Shown here piece after piece: positions 17,252 to 26,227 of a stretch of 64,000 nt of DNA. The notes below the pieces were generated by a model. It saw only the letters and a list, made by a program, of their open reading frames with translations. It had not been told where the DNA came from and did no database searches. Position numbers and translations under genes: made by a program. Origin of the DNA: Nonomuraea sediminis (GTDB lineage: Bacteria; Actinomycetota; Actinomycetes; Streptosporangiales; Streptosporangiaceae); NCBI RefSeq assembly GCF_018531495.1, contig NZ_JAHDTI010000004.1:434001-498000 (forward strand), in the 5' to 3' direction. The first letter of the stretch is position 1, and every line of letters begins with the position of its first letter.

Positions 17252-18657
17252 GCGGAGCAGGCCTCCGACAGCTTGCCCGTGGCCGCGACCAGGGTCCTGG
17301 TGGGCTTCGGCGTGTGGCGGGGCTTGGCCAGCAGCGGGGTCGCGGGTCCGTGCGAGCGGGCGATGGCCTTGCGCACGTCGGCCCTGATGCGCCGGAAGTC
17401 CGGATAGGCCGGGTTGTACTTGGGCGGCACGAACGACAGCGTCGTGACGCGCGCGTTCTTCACCAGGTCGGCCAGCGGCACCAGGTCCTGCAGCCTGCCC
17501 CGCGGGATGTCGGTCTTGAAGGTCTGACGCGCCGCGGTGGCCAGACGCTCGAACTTGAACAGCACGGTGGACGGGTCGAGCTGGTTGAGCATCGCGGAGA
17601 TGACGCAGTGCTGGCGGCGCATCCGGGTGTGGTTGTCGCCGCCCGCGCACGTGGATCCGTCGTGGTCCCTGGCTCTGCCGTACCAGAGCGCGTCGTTGCC
17701 GTCGAGGCGGTGCGTGCCCGCCCTGATGATGCCGCCGTCGCTGCGGCCCACGCCGTAACAGATGTCCTGCTCGACGTGGATGCGCACGCCGCCGAGCGCG
17801 TCGATGAGGTGGGCCACGCCCCACATGTTGACCAGCACGTAGTAGTCGATCTTCAGGCCGAGGATCTGGCCGATCGCGCCCTTGATCGCGTCGGGCGCGC
17901 GGGTGGGGGAGTCGTGGAACTGCTCAGGGTGCATGTCGGCGTACATCCAGACGGCGTTGAGCAGGTCGGATCCGCCGCGCTCGGGGCCGGTCATGTAGAA
18001 GCCCTTGGGCGGTGGGAACAGGGTGCGCATCACGCTGCCCTTGGGGAAGGGCGCGTTCTCCATCTCCCTGGGCAGCGCGAACAGCACGGTGTCGCCGGTC
18101 TTCACGTCGATGCTGGCCACGTTCATGCTGTCGGTGCGGATGCTGGTGCCCCGCCGGTCTGCAGCGCCGTCGCCGCCGAGCAGCAGGATGTTGATCCGGT
18201 CGCGGCCGGCCCACGGGTCGGCGTGGTTGATCGGGACGGGCTCCTCCGGGGCGGTGAACACCTGGCCGAGCGTGTCGTCGACCGTCTTCACGGCCCGGGA
18301 CGCCACCACGAACGGCGACAGCACCGCCGCCACCAGCACCAGGGCCACCGCGTCCGACCACACCAGTCGCCGCCGCGGCCGCAGAGCCGCGTAGGAGGCG
18401 ATCACCAGCAGACCCCACGTCACGCCGACGCCGATGCACAGGCCCGCGAGCATCCTGGCCCAGGCCGCGTCGGTCAGCACCGCGGTGCCGCCCGACGACA
18501 GCACCACCACGGTCGCCGCCACGCCCGCGCCGAGGAACAACGTCAGCAGGGCCAGCCCCACTATCCGGTATCCGGCCCGCAGGTGCGCCGCCCCCGGAAC
18601 CACGATCGACAGTACTGTCCAGCCGATCGCGGCTCCCGCGCTCCTCTTGTCGCTCAT
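17248..18657 (-). CDS. LytR-CpsA-Psr (LCP) family protein
   Basis: This encodes 469 residues. Four hydrophobic helices fill the first 130 residues, more than the single anchor of most LCP proteins. The LCP catalytic domain follows with INILLLGGD, the arginine-rich R-T-D motif (GTSIRTDSMNVASID) and the later R-x-R-H-type stretch (MRRQHCVISAMLNQLD). LCP enzymes transfer polymers from undecaprenyl pyrophosphate to peptidoglycan outside the membrane. The last residues form a basic tail. The gene converges on the MgtA gene and shares its CTAG stop. It could attach the polymer made by the polysaccharide operon further right, but distance makes this only a possibility. Confidence 0.85.
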   Translation of the reverse strand: MSDKRSAGAAIGWTVLSIVVPGAAHLRAGYRIVGLALLTLFLGAGVAATVVVLSSGGTAVLTDAAWARMLAGLCIGVGVTWGLLVIASYAALRPRRRLVWSDAVALVLVAAVLSPFVVASRAVKTVDDTLGQVFTAPEEPVPINHADPWAGRDRINILLLGGDGAADRRGTSIRTDSMNVASIDVKTGDTVLFALPREMENAPFPKGSVMRTLFPPPKGFYMTGPERGGSDLLNAVWMYADMHPEQFHDSPTRAPDAIKGAIGQILGLKIDYYVLVNMWGVAHLIDALGGVRIHVEQDICYGVGRSDGGIIRAGTHRLDGNDALWYGRARDHDGSTCAGGDNHTRMRRQHCVISAMLNQLDPSTVLFKFERLATAARQTFKTDIPRGRLQDLVPLADLVKNARVTTLSFVPPKYNPAYPDFRRIRADVRKAIARSHGPATPLLAKPRHTPKPTRTLVAATGKLSEACSA

Positions 18658-18832
18658 GTGCCCTCTAGCCTCAGAAGTCTCTCGTGATCAAGAATCTTGC
18701 ATAGTTGCCCATCTGCGCAAGTTGAGAAGCGGTCACGACTCGGCATCCAACTGTCCATGGTTCCCCCTTGACACTGGCAGGTCGGCCTGCGGTTTCGTAC
18801 GTTGCGCTCAGCGGGGGAAATGGAGGCACGTC

Positions 18833-20098
18833 ATGATCCGCATTGCGTCCCGGGGGCTGGCCCTGGCCGTGGTCACGACCACATTGGCGGCATGTGGCGG
18901 GGGCAGCAACACCGCCACGCAGCAGACCGGATCGGCGCCTGCCGCGAAGGCCGACGGTGTTCTCACGGTCGGCACGTTGCTGCCGCAGACCGGCTCGCTG
19001 GCCTTCCTGGGGCCGCCCGAGATCGCCGGCGTCGACGTGGCCGTCAAGGAGATCAATGCCGCCGGCGGTGTGCTCGGCAAGCCGGTCGTCAAGTACGACA
19101 CGGACTCCGGTGACACGACGACGAACATCGCCTCGCAGTCGGTGGACAAGCTGCTCGCGCAGAAGGCGGACGCGATCATCGGCGCGGCGTCGTCCTCGGT
19201 GTCGCTGTCGGTCATCGACAAGATCACCGGCGCGGGGGTGATCGAGTTCTCGCCGGCCAACACCTCCGACGCGTTCTCCACGATCAACGACCGCGGCCTG
19301 TACTTCCGTACCTCGCCGCCGGACAAGCTGCAGGGCCGCGTGCTCGGCGACCTGATCGTCGCCGACGGCAACGACACCGTCGGCATCCTGGCCATGCAGG
19401 ACTCCTACGGCACCGGCCTGGCCAACAACGTCTCCAAGGACGTCCAGGACGGCGGCGCCCAGGTGGTCGCGCGAGCCGACTACGACCCCAAGGCCACGGA
19501 CTTCTCGGCTGAGGTCAGCCAGCTCAAGGCCAAGAACCCCAAGGCGATCGTGCTGGTCGGGTTCGAGGAGACCTCCAAGGTCATCCAGGAGCTGGTCAAG
19601 CAGGGCCTCACCGCCGACACCCACAAGTGGTACATGGTCGACGGCAACACCTCCAACACCAACTACCTGCAGATGCCCAAGGGCACGCTCCAGGGCGTCA
19701 AGGGCACCATCCCCGGCGCGGCCGCGCCGCAGGCGTTCCAGGCCAAGCTCAAGCAGGACAACCCCAAGCTGCAGGACTTCGCCTACGCGCCGGAGGCCTA
19801 CGACGCGATGAACCTGATCGCGCTGGCGGCACAGGAGGCCAAGACCGACGACCCCGGGCAGATCGCCAAGCACCTTCCCACCGTCAGCAAGGGCGGCGAG
19901 AAGTGCAAGGACTTCAAGTCCTGCGCGGCCCTGCTCAAGGCGGGCAAGGACATCGACTACGACGGCGTCAGCGGTCCCGTCGAGTTCAACGCCGCCGGTG
20001 ACCCCGCGGTCGCCACGATCGGCGTCTACCAGTACGGCGCCGACAACAAGTACCCGACCAAGGCGCTGGAGTACCGCACGGGCGACATCGCGGGCTGA
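18833..20098 (+). CDS. LivK-type amino acid-binding lipoprotein, orphan
   Basis: This is a 421-residue periplasmic-binding-fold protein of the branched-chain amino acid receptor group. The signal peptide ends in a lipobox (LAACGGG), and mature motifs include VGTLLPQTGSLAFLGPPE and AIIGAASSSVSLSVI. GGAGG precedes the ATG. No LivH, LivM, LivG or LivF gene is nearby, so it is either an orphan receptor for a transporter elsewhere or a sensor input. It is flanked by opposite-strand genes and ends only three bases from the convergent DUF21 gene. Confidence 0.85.
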   Translation: MIRIASRGLALAVVTTTLAACGGGSNTATQQTGSAPAAKADGVLTVGTLLPQTGSLAFLGPPEIAGVDVAVKEINAAGGVLGKPVVKYDTDSGDTTTNIASQSVDKLLAQKADAIIGAASSSVSLSVIDKITGAGVIEFSPANTSDAFSTINDRGLYFRTSPPDKLQGRVLGDLIVADGNDTVGILAMQDSYGTGLANNVSKDVQDGGAQVVARADYDPKATDFSAEVSQLKAKNPKAIVLVGFEETSKVIQELVKQGLTADTHKWYMVDGNTSNTNYLQMPKGTLQGVKGTIPGAAAPQAFQAKLKQDNPKLQDFAYAPEAYDAMNLIALAAQEAKTDDPGQIAKHLPTVSKGGEKCKDFKSCAALLKAGKDIDYDGVSGPVEFNAAGDPAVATIGVYQYGADNKYPTKALEYRTGDIAG

Positions 20099-20101
20099 TC
20101 C

Positions 20102-21091
20102 TCACCCGGGCACGAGCAGGGTGGTCAGCAGCGTGTCCAGGCTGACCAGCCCGATCAGCTTGCCGTCGCGCTCCTCGACGAGGGCCAGCTGGCTGCGGGC
20201 GGCGCGCATGGCGGAGACGGCGTGCGCCACCGAGGCGTCCGCGGCCAGCCGGGGCGCCGGGTAGGCCAGCCGCTCCGCCGTGACCCGCCTGCCCCTGCGC
20301 CGCGCCAGGTAGGCGTCGCGCAGGTGCACCACGCCGGCCGGCCAGACCACCAGGCGGGTCCTGCCCGTCCGCGCGCAGGCGTCGACGATCTGCTCGGCCG
20401 TGGCGTCCCCCCGCACCCCGGCGATCTCGGCGGCGGGCGTGATCAGGTCGGCGATGGCGGTCTCCGGCGCCCTCAGGGTCTGGGTGAGCACGGCGTGGTC
20501 CTCCGGCTCGATGAGGCCCAGCCTGCGCGACTCCTCGACCAGGTGGCGCAGTTGCTCGGGCGTGCGCGGCCTGGTCTCGCCCGCGGCCTGCCGTACGCCG
20601 AACAGGCGCAGCAACCCGTTGGTGACCCCGTTGAGCGCGGCGAGCAGCGGCCTGACCACCACCGTGAAGCCGCGGAAGGGCAGCGCCACCAGCATCGCGG
20701 AGCGCTCGGGGTGGGCGATGGCCCACGACTTGGGCGCCATCTCGCCGACCACCATGTGCAGGAACGTCACGATCGCCAGCGCGATCACGAACGCCACCCC
20801 GTGCGCGGCCGCCTCGGGCAGTCCCAGCGTGTGGAAGAGCGGGACCAGCGTCCCGGCGATCACCGGCTCCGACACCACGCCCAGACCGAGCGAGCACAGC
20901 GTGATGCCGAGCTGCGCGCCCGCCAGCATCAGCGACAGCTCGTCGATCCCGTCCAGCGCCGCGCGCGCGGCGCTGCTGCCGTGCGCGGCCTGCCGTTCCA
21001 GCCGGGGCCGCCTGGCGGCGACCAGCGCGAACTCGGAGGCGACGAAGAAGCCGTTGCCGATGAGGAAGAGCACGGTCAGCAGCAGGCTCAT
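20102..21091 (-). CDS. DUF21/CBS domain membrane protein (CNNM/CorC-like), short form
   Basis: This encodes 329 residues. The N-terminal DUF21 domain has about four helices and the motif VVGEMAPKSWAIAH, which is conserved in CNNM, YfjD and HlyC/CorC proteins. CBS repeats follow. The first CBS part is weaker than in its neighbour and the C-terminal CorC_HlyC domain is missing, which suggests a divergent half of a pair. The family is linked to magnesium or cobalt export and membrane stress. Its ATG overlaps the stop of the longer paralogue (ATGA), so the two are made together and may form a heterodimer. Confidence 0.87.
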   Translation of the reverse strand: MSLLLTVLFLIGNGFFVASEFALVAARRPRLERQAAHGSSAARAALDGIDELSLMLAGAQLGITLCSLGLGVVSEPVIAGTLVPLFHTLGLPEAAAHGVAFVIALAIVTFLHMVVGEMAPKSWAIAHPERSAMLVALPFRGFTVVVRPLLAALNGVTNGLLRLFGVRQAAGETRPRTPEQLRHLVEESRRLGLIEPEDHAVLTQTLRAPETAIADLITPAAEIAGVRGDATAEQIVDACARTGRTRLVVWPAGVVHLRDAYLARRRGRRVTAERLAYPAPRLAADASVAHAVSAMRAARSQLALVEERDGKLIGLVSLDTLLTTLLVPG

Positions 21092-22398
21092 CCGCCCACC
21101 TCCAGCTGGACGCGCTCGGGCACGTGCCGTTTCAGCGTCAGCACCTCGATCCTGGCCTGCTCGGGCTCGTCGGGGTCCAGGCTGGGCGGCAGCTCCACGG
21201 TCACCACGTCGCCGGGTACGGCGAAGCGGCCGAGCCGGTAGAGGACCAGGCCGCCGACGGTCTCGTACTCGTTCTGTTCAGGCAGGTGGACGCCGGTCTC
21301 CAGGGCCACCTCGTCGATGCGGAGGTCGGCGTCCAGCTCCCAGCCGCCGGATCTCCTGACCGCGTGCCGGTCCTCCGCGTCGTTCTCGTCGGCGATCTCG
21401 CCCACCAGCTCCTCTGCCACGTCCTCCCAGGTCACCAGCCCGGCCAGGCCGCCGTGCTCGTCCACCACGCAGGCGACCTCCTCGCCGCGCTCGTGCAGCC
21501 GGGACACCAGCGCGGGCAGCGGCAGCGAGAACGGGACGGCCAGCACCTCGCGGGCCAGCTCCGCGACCCGGGTCTCCAGCGGCGGGTAGGAGGCGAGGTC
21601 GCGCAGGCTGACGATTCCGGTGATGTCGTCGATGCGGTCGCCGATCACCGGGTAGTGCGTGTGGCCGTGCCTGGCGATCAGCTCGTCCAGGTCGGCGACC
21701 GTGGCCTGGCCGCTGATCGTGATGGTGTCGACGCGCGGGACCATGACCTCCTCGGCGGTGTGGTCGGAGAAGGCCAGCGCGCGTTCCAGCACGTCGGCCT
21801 CGCGACCCGAGAGCGCGCCGTGCTCCTTCGACTCGCCGATGACGTGCCTCAGTTCCTCCAGCGTGGCGCCGTGGCGCAGCTCCTCGACCGGCTCGATCCC
21901 CACCGCGCGCACCAGCTTCGTCGCGGCCACGTCGAACAGCCGGATCACCGGCCCGGCCACGGTCAGGTACACCAGCGTCGACCGGGCCAGCGTCAGTGCC
22001 ACCGGCTCCGCCCTGGCCAGCGCCAGGTTCTTGGGCGCCAGCTCGCCCAGCACCATCTGCAGGACGGTCGCCAGCGCGAACCCCAGGCCCAGCGCCACCC
22101 CGCCCACCGCCTCGGCGGGCACGCCCACGGCCTCCAGCACCGGCGCGATCACCTCGGCCAGCGCCGGCTTGGCGATGAACCCCACCACCAGCGTCGTCAC
22201 GGTGATCCCCAGCTGGGCCCCCGACAGCATGAACGACAGCCGCTCCATCACCCGGACAGCCCTGGCGGCCCTGGCGTCCCCTCCGGCCGCCCGCTGCGAG
22301 AGCAGCAGCCGGTCGGCGCCCACGTAGGCGAACTCCTGTGCCACGAAGTAGCCGGTGGCCAGCGTCAGTACCAGCACGGCAAGCAGACCCGCAGCCAT
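21088..22398 (-). CDS. DUF21/CBS/CorC_HlyC domain membrane protein
   Basis: This encodes 436 residues. It has a DUF21 transmembrane domain with the motif VLGELAPKNLALA, two CBS domains (EVMVPRVDT begins the first; CVVDEHGGLAGLVTWEDV lies in the second) and a C-terminal CorC_HlyC domain. This is the complete architecture of the CNNM/MpfA group, which in Firmicutes takes part in magnesium efflux. The first gene of a two-gene operon, it has only a weak GGCGGT ribosome binding site. The MgtA pump a few kilobases left fits a magnesium theme, but no shared regulation is visible. Confidence 0.9.
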   Translation of the reverse strand: MAAGLLAVLVLTLATGYFVAQEFAYVGADRLLLSQRAAGGDARAARAVRVMERLSFMLSGAQLGITVTTLVVGFIAKPALAEVIAPVLEAVGVPAEAVGGVALGLGFALATVLQMVLGELAPKNLALARAEPVALTLARSTLVYLTVAGPVIRLFDVAATKLVRAVGIEPVEELRHGATLEELRHVIGESKEHGALSGREADVLERALAFSDHTAEEVMVPRVDTITISGQATVADLDELIARHGHTHYPVIGDRIDDITGIVSLRDLASYPPLETRVAELAREVLAVPFSLPLPALVSRLHERGEEVACVVDEHGGLAGLVTWEDVAEELVGEIADENDAEDRHAVRRSGGWELDADLRIDEVALETGVHLPEQNEYETVGGLVLYRLGRFAVPGDVVTVELPPSLDPDEPEQARIEVLTLKRHVPERVQLEVGG

Positions 22399-22482
22399 AC
22401 CGCCACGCTATCGACATCTCCGGCAGGAACCCCGGGGCGGCACGCGAGCGTTGTGCCGGGTGACAGATCATGGGAGGGCAGC

Positions 22483-22749
22483 GTGGCAATCACCGGAATC
22501 ATCTCCGCCATCGTCATCGGCGTCGTGATCGGCGCCCTCGGCAGGCTCGTCATCCCCGGACGGCAGCACATGCCGATCTGGCTGACCATCCTTATCGGCA
22601 TCGTGGCAGCCCTCATCGGCACCGCGATCGCCACCGTCCTGGGCGTCGCCGACACCCGCGGCATCGACTGGATCGAACTGGGCATCCAGGTCGCTCTGGC
22701 CGCCCTCGGCGTCTCCCTCACCCAGGGCCTGTACGGCCGGCGAGGTTGA
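22483..22749 (+). CDS. GlsB/YeaQ/YmgE family membrane protein
   Basis: This is an 88-residue protein with three hydrophobic helices. The motif GALGRLVIPGRQHMP after helix 1 is typical of transglycosylase-associated or GlsB stress proteins. The GTG start has GGGAGGG six to eight bases upstream. These small membrane proteins are induced by general stress in several bacteria, but their activity is unknown. It stands alone between divergent and parallel neighbours. Confidence 0.85.
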   Translation: MAITGIISAIVIGVVIGALGRLVIPGRQHMPIWLTILIGIVAALIGTAIATVLGVADTRGIDWIELGIQVALAALGVSLTQGLYGRRG

Positions 22750-22824
22750 CGACCACGGGCCTGCCTGGGGATTCCTGGAACGGGCTTGGTCTGGACTTGG
22801 CCGCCGCTGAGGAACACCTGGGTC

Positions 22825-23607
22825 ATGGAGCCAAAGGTCACGATCATCGGTGTGGGGCATCTGGGTGAGGCGGTGCTGGCCGGACTGATGAGGTCCGGGT
22901 ATCCCGCCGAGGCCCTCAGACGCAACGAGAAGCCGACCGACACGTTCGGCATAGACGTCGAACCCGACAACGCGGCAGCGGTCAAGGACGCCTCCCTGGT
23001 GCTGCTCGCGGTCCCGCCCGATCGGGTCGAGACCGTGGCCAGGGAGATCGGCCCCGCTCTGGCCCCCGACGCCATCGTGGTCAGCCTGGCCGCGGGCGTC
23101 CCGACGAGCGTGATCCAGGCGGACCTGTCGCGGGCCAACCCGGTGGTGCGGGTGATGACCAACACCGCCGCCCGGGTCGGCGAGGCGATGAGCGCCATCA
23201 CGCCGGGCCACTCCGCCACGCCGGTCCACGTCGCCGTGGTGCGCAGGCTGTTCGAGCGGCTCGGCGCCGTCATCGAGGTGCCCGAGGACGCCCAGGACAC
23301 GGTCACCGCGATCGCAGGCTCCGGGCCGATGTTCGCCGCCTACCTGGCGGGCGCCATCGAGACGGTCGCGCTGCAGCACGAGCTGCCGGTCGCCGACGCC
23401 CACCTGCTCGCCGCCCAGGCGCTGACCGGCGCGGCCGCCCTGCTCAAGACGGGCAAGGCGCCCGCCGAGCTGGTCGACCAGGCCAGGACTCCCGGCGGGA
23501 CCAGCGAGGCCGCCTTCGAGGCACTCAGCCACCACTCGGTCGACCACGCCGTCCGCAAGGCCGTGGAGGCCGCCATCCGGCGCGCGGGCCAGCTCGCCCG
23601 ACGCTGA
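22825..23607 (+). CDS. proC: Pyrroline-5-carboxylate reductase
   Basis: This is a 260-residue reductase for the last step of proline synthesis, converting pyrroline-5-carboxylate to proline with NAD(P)H in the cytoplasm. The nucleotide-binding start VTIIGVGHLGEA is clear. The C-terminal dimerisation domain contains AGSGPMFAAYLAGAI and TPGGTSEAAFEAL, which match the ProC signature. The ATG at 22825 is favoured over an in-frame ATG at 22786 because the Rossmann strand begins at residue 4. Length is normal. Another proC may exist elsewhere, since actinomycetes often carry more than one paralogue. Confidence 0.85.
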   Translation: MEPKVTIIGVGHLGEAVLAGLMRSGYPAEALRRNEKPTDTFGIDVEPDNAAAVKDASLVLLAVPPDRVETVAREIGPALAPDAIVVSLAAGVPTSVIQADLSRANPVVRVMTNTAARVGEAMSAITPGHSATPVHVAVVRRLFERLGAVIEVPEDAQDTVTAIAGSGPMFAAYLAGAIETVALQHELPVADAHLLAAQALTGAAALLKTGKAPAELVDQARTPGGTSEAAFEALSHHSVDHAVRKAVEAAIRRAGQLARR

Positions 23608-23619
23608 GGCCGGCGCCGG

Positions 23620-23862
23620 TCAGCGCAGGTCGTGCGGGAGGAGTTCGTCCAGGCGCGAGGTGGCCAGGGCCGAGTCCCACAGGAGCTCCCGCTGGACGGC
23701 CCTGGCGGGGTCGCCGCGGTCCTCGCCGTCCGGATCCTCGGGCGGGTCGGGTGCCGCGGTGGCGTCCGCGACGACGGCGACGTCGCGCTTGTCGGCGTCC
23801 GCCTCGTCGCTGTCGATGCGGTGCGCGGCCGATTCGACGTCGGCCGGTGATGAGTCACTCAT
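23620..23862 (-). CDS. Small acidic protein of unknown function
   Basis: This is an 80-residue, very acidic and Ala/Asp/Pro-rich protein with no signal peptide, cysteine or membrane helix. The start MSDSSPADV is my choice; an in-frame start at 23928 would add 22 basic residues unlike the rest. There is no clear Shine-Dalgarno sequence. The C-terminal part (LLWDSALATSRLDELLPHDL) looks like an amphipathic helix. I do not recognise it. The composition fits an intrinsically disordered protein. Confidence that it is a gene is moderate, resting on codon bias and on its filling the gap neatly. Confidence 0.5.
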   Translation of the reverse strand: MSDSSPADVESAAHRIDSDEADADKRDVAVVADATAAPDPPEDPDGEDRGDPARAVQRELLWDSALATSRLDELLPHDLR

Positions 23863-23934
23863 TCTGCAAAATATGCCCTGATTAGGGCTTTTGATGCTTT
23901 TCGGGCGCATAGGTGGACGAGTCCGCATCCTGCT

Positions 23935-25260
23935 TCAGGGTGTCGTGGTGAGCCGGCCGTACGGCGACAGGGTCTTGGACAGGTCGCCCGGCTTGCCGCG
24001 GAGGGTGGCGTCGAGGAAGGCGGTCGTGGCGCCGGCCGTGACGCGCAGGGCGCCGGTGCGGCCGAGCGAGCCGGCCAGTGAGGGCAGCGGCGGCAGGTAG
24101 AGCGGCGCGTCGGTGAAGGTGAGGTGGGCCGAGCCGGGCACGGTCAGGCGGTAGGCCCGCGCCGTGCTCAGGGCGAGGACCTGTGACAGGCGCGGGAGGT
24201 AGTTCGGCTGCTCACCGGGCCTGACGTCGTGGGTGAGCGCGAGCACCGGCTGGCGGAACGGCCGCGGCGCCGGGTCGTGCGGATAGCCGTCCAGGTCGAT
24301 GACGGCCGCGAACCGGGGATCCTGCCGCGCGGCCTGCAGCGCGGCGCTGCCGCCGATCGAGTGTCCCGTGACGGCGGCCCTGCCGGTGTCCAGCCGTCCC
24401 GACAGCGGGCCCTCGATCCGCTCGAGCCGGGTGAGGGCGAAGCTCAGGTCGGCCGCCCTGATGGTCGACCAGGTGGCGGCCCTGCGCTCGTCCTCGGCCC
24501 GGTCGCCGGTGGCCTTCAGCCGGGTGCGGACGGCCCGGCCGTCGGCCAGGGTGACGATGGCCGAGTCGTAGGGGTGGTCGAGGGCGGCCACCACGTAGCC
24601 GCGGCTGGCCAGTTCCTCGGCCCAGGCCGTGTTCTGGGTGCGCACGCCGCCCAGGCCGGGTGAGAACAGGACGACCGGGTAGCGCTCGCCGTCGTCGGCG
24701 ACCGGGGCGTCGAACACGGCGTGGCTGTGGGCACGGGGCAGCTCGTCGAGCGCGAACGCCGGCACCCCGAGGTAGGCCGCCAGGCCGCCGGCGACCACGC
24801 CCGCCTCCCGCTCGGTCCGTCCCATGTACTGCGCGCCGGGCCCGTCCGTCTTCCTGGCCGGATACCAGAGCTGCGCGACCACCGTGCGCCGGTCGCCGGG
24901 GTCCGGTGTGGCGTCCTCGCCGCGATCCGGGTCGGTCCACTGCGTGATGGTGGTGCCCACCGCGTACGCGCCCGACGGCTCGGGAAAGCCGGGCGCGGGC
25001 AGCGCCCACGCGGCCCCCGCGCCCGCCAGGACCAGCCCGGCGCAGACCACGGCCCCGATGACCCTGCCCCGCCACACCGCTGCGAGCGCGGCCCCGGCCA
25101 GCACGGGCAGCAGCTGCCACCGGAACCCGTCCACGAACATCACCACGGCGCTCGCCACCACGACCACCCCGCCGCCCACCATGACGCGCGGGCGCCAGGG
25201 GCCGGGCAGCCACCGGGCGGCCACCAGCACCAGGGCGCCGGCCACCAGTACGATCTCCAT
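23935..25260 (-). CDS. Membrane-anchored alpha/beta hydrolase (PAF-acetylhydrolase-like)
   Basis: This encodes 441 residues. The first 110 residues contain three to four hydrophobic helices. The hydrolase domain follows with the oxyanion region VLFSPGLGGV and the nucleophile elbow GHSIGG. A later DLDGYPH and a GSAHLTF stretch supply plausible acid and histidine. The pattern matches the PAF-acetylhydrolase isoform II/dienelactone hydrolase-like group of lipases. It should act at the outer face of the membrane on an ester or phospholipid. The ATG at 25260 starts just before helix 1. It is divergent to the rhodanese gene. Confidence 0.82.
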   Translation of the reverse strand: MEIVLVAGALVLVAARWLPGPWRPRVMVGGGVVVVASAVVMFVDGFRWQLLPVLAGAALAAVWRGRVIGAVVCAGLVLAGAGAAWALPAPGFPEPSGAYAVGTTITQWTDPDRGEDATPDPGDRRTVVAQLWYPARKTDGPGAQYMGRTEREAGVVAGGLAAYLGVPAFALDELPRAHSHAVFDAPVADDGERYPVVLFSPGLGGVRTQNTAWAEELASRGYVVAALDHPYDSAIVTLADGRAVRTRLKATGDRAEDERRAATWSTIRAADLSFALTRLERIEGPLSGRLDTGRAAVTGHSIGGSAALQAARQDPRFAAVIDLDGYPHDPAPRPFRQPVLALTHDVRPGEQPNYLPRLSQVLALSTARAYRLTVPGSAHLTFTDAPLYLPPLPSLAGSLGRTGALRVTAGATTAFLDATLRGKPGDLSKTLSPYGRLTTTP

Positions 25261-25375
25261 CCGCCCATGGTCGAAGCAGGACCCCGTGCGGCACATCGAC
25301 CTAATGTCCACGATCACGTCCTACTCAGGTCGCACGCTTATGAGACGTCAATGTCCGCCCGCCAGGCTGACCGGT

Positions 25376-26218
25376 ATGAGCAGAGACAAGGCACTGGTCG
25401 ACATCGACTGGGCGCAGGCACACCTGAACGACCCCGGCGTCGTGCTGGTCGAGGTGGACGAGGACACCACCGCCTACGACCGCGGCCACATCACCGGCGC
25501 GGTCCGGCTCGACTGGACGAAGGAACTGCAGGACCCCGTCCGTCGCCAGTTCGTGGACAAGGCCGGGTTCGAGCGGCTGATGTCGGCCAAGGGCATCGCC
25601 CGCGACCACACCGTGGTGCTGTACGGCGGCAACAACAACTGGTTCGCCGCCTACGCCTACTGGTACCTGAAGATCTACGGCCACCCCGACGTGCGGCTGC
25701 TCAACGGCGGCCGGATGAAGTGGGAGCTGGAGGGCGGCACGCTGGTCACCGAGGTCCCCGAGCGGCCGTCCACGGCCTACGTCGCCGACGAGCCGCGCGG
25801 CGACATCCGCGCCCTGCGCGACGACGTGCTCGCCTCGATCGGCAAGGCCCGGCTGATCGACGTGCGCTCGCCCGACGAGTACACCGGCCGCCTCCTCGCC
25901 CCCGCCCACCTGCCCCAGGAGAGCGCCCAGCGCCCCGGCCACATCCCGTCGGCGGTGAACGTCCCGTGGTCACGCGCCTGCCTGGCCGACGGCACCTTCA
26001 AGGCCGACGACGACCTGCGCGAGCTGTACGGCGAGCAGGACGGGCCCGTGATCGCCTACTGCCGGATCGGCGAGCGCTCCGCGCACACCTGGTTCGTCCT
26101 GCACGAGCTGCTCGACCACCCCGACGTGCGCAACTACGACGGCTCGTGGACCGAGTACGGCTCGCTCGTCGGCGTCCCCATCGAGCTGGGCGACGGCCGG
26201 ATCTGGGACAACGTCTGA
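25376..26218 (+). CDS. Thiosulfate/3-mercaptopyruvate sulfurtransferase (rhodanese)
   Basis: This is a 280-residue two-domain rhodanese. The inactive N-terminal domain carries HITGAVRLDW and the catalytic C-terminal domain has DVRSPDEYTG and the active loop CRIGERS with the nucleophilic cysteine. A C-R-x-G-E-R loop is the kind seen in actinobacterial CysA-type thiosulfate sulfurtransferases. It moves sulfane sulfur from thiosulfate to cyanide or thiols in the cytoplasm. The start MSRDKALVDIDW is family-typical. No sulfur-metabolism gene is adjacent. Confidence 0.9.
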   Translation: MSRDKALVDIDWAQAHLNDPGVVLVEVDEDTTAYDRGHITGAVRLDWTKELQDPVRRQFVDKAGFERLMSAKGIARDHTVVLYGGNNNWFAAYAYWYLKIYGHPDVRLLNGGRMKWELEGGTLVTEVPERPSTAYVADEPRGDIRALRDDVLASIGKARLIDVRSPDEYTGRLLAPAHLPQESAQRPGHIPSAVNVPWSRACLADGTFKADDDLRELYGEQDGPVIAYCRIGERSAHTWFVLHELLDHPDVRNYDGSWTEYGSLVGVPIELGDGRIWDNV

Positions 26219-26227
26219 CGGCAGGGT

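Noticed and set aside
18768..18773. TTGACA as -35 box of the LivK-type gene
   Set aside because: No acceptable -10 hexamer lies 16-18 bases downstream (GGTTTC or GTTTCG); a TACGTT is 24 bases away.
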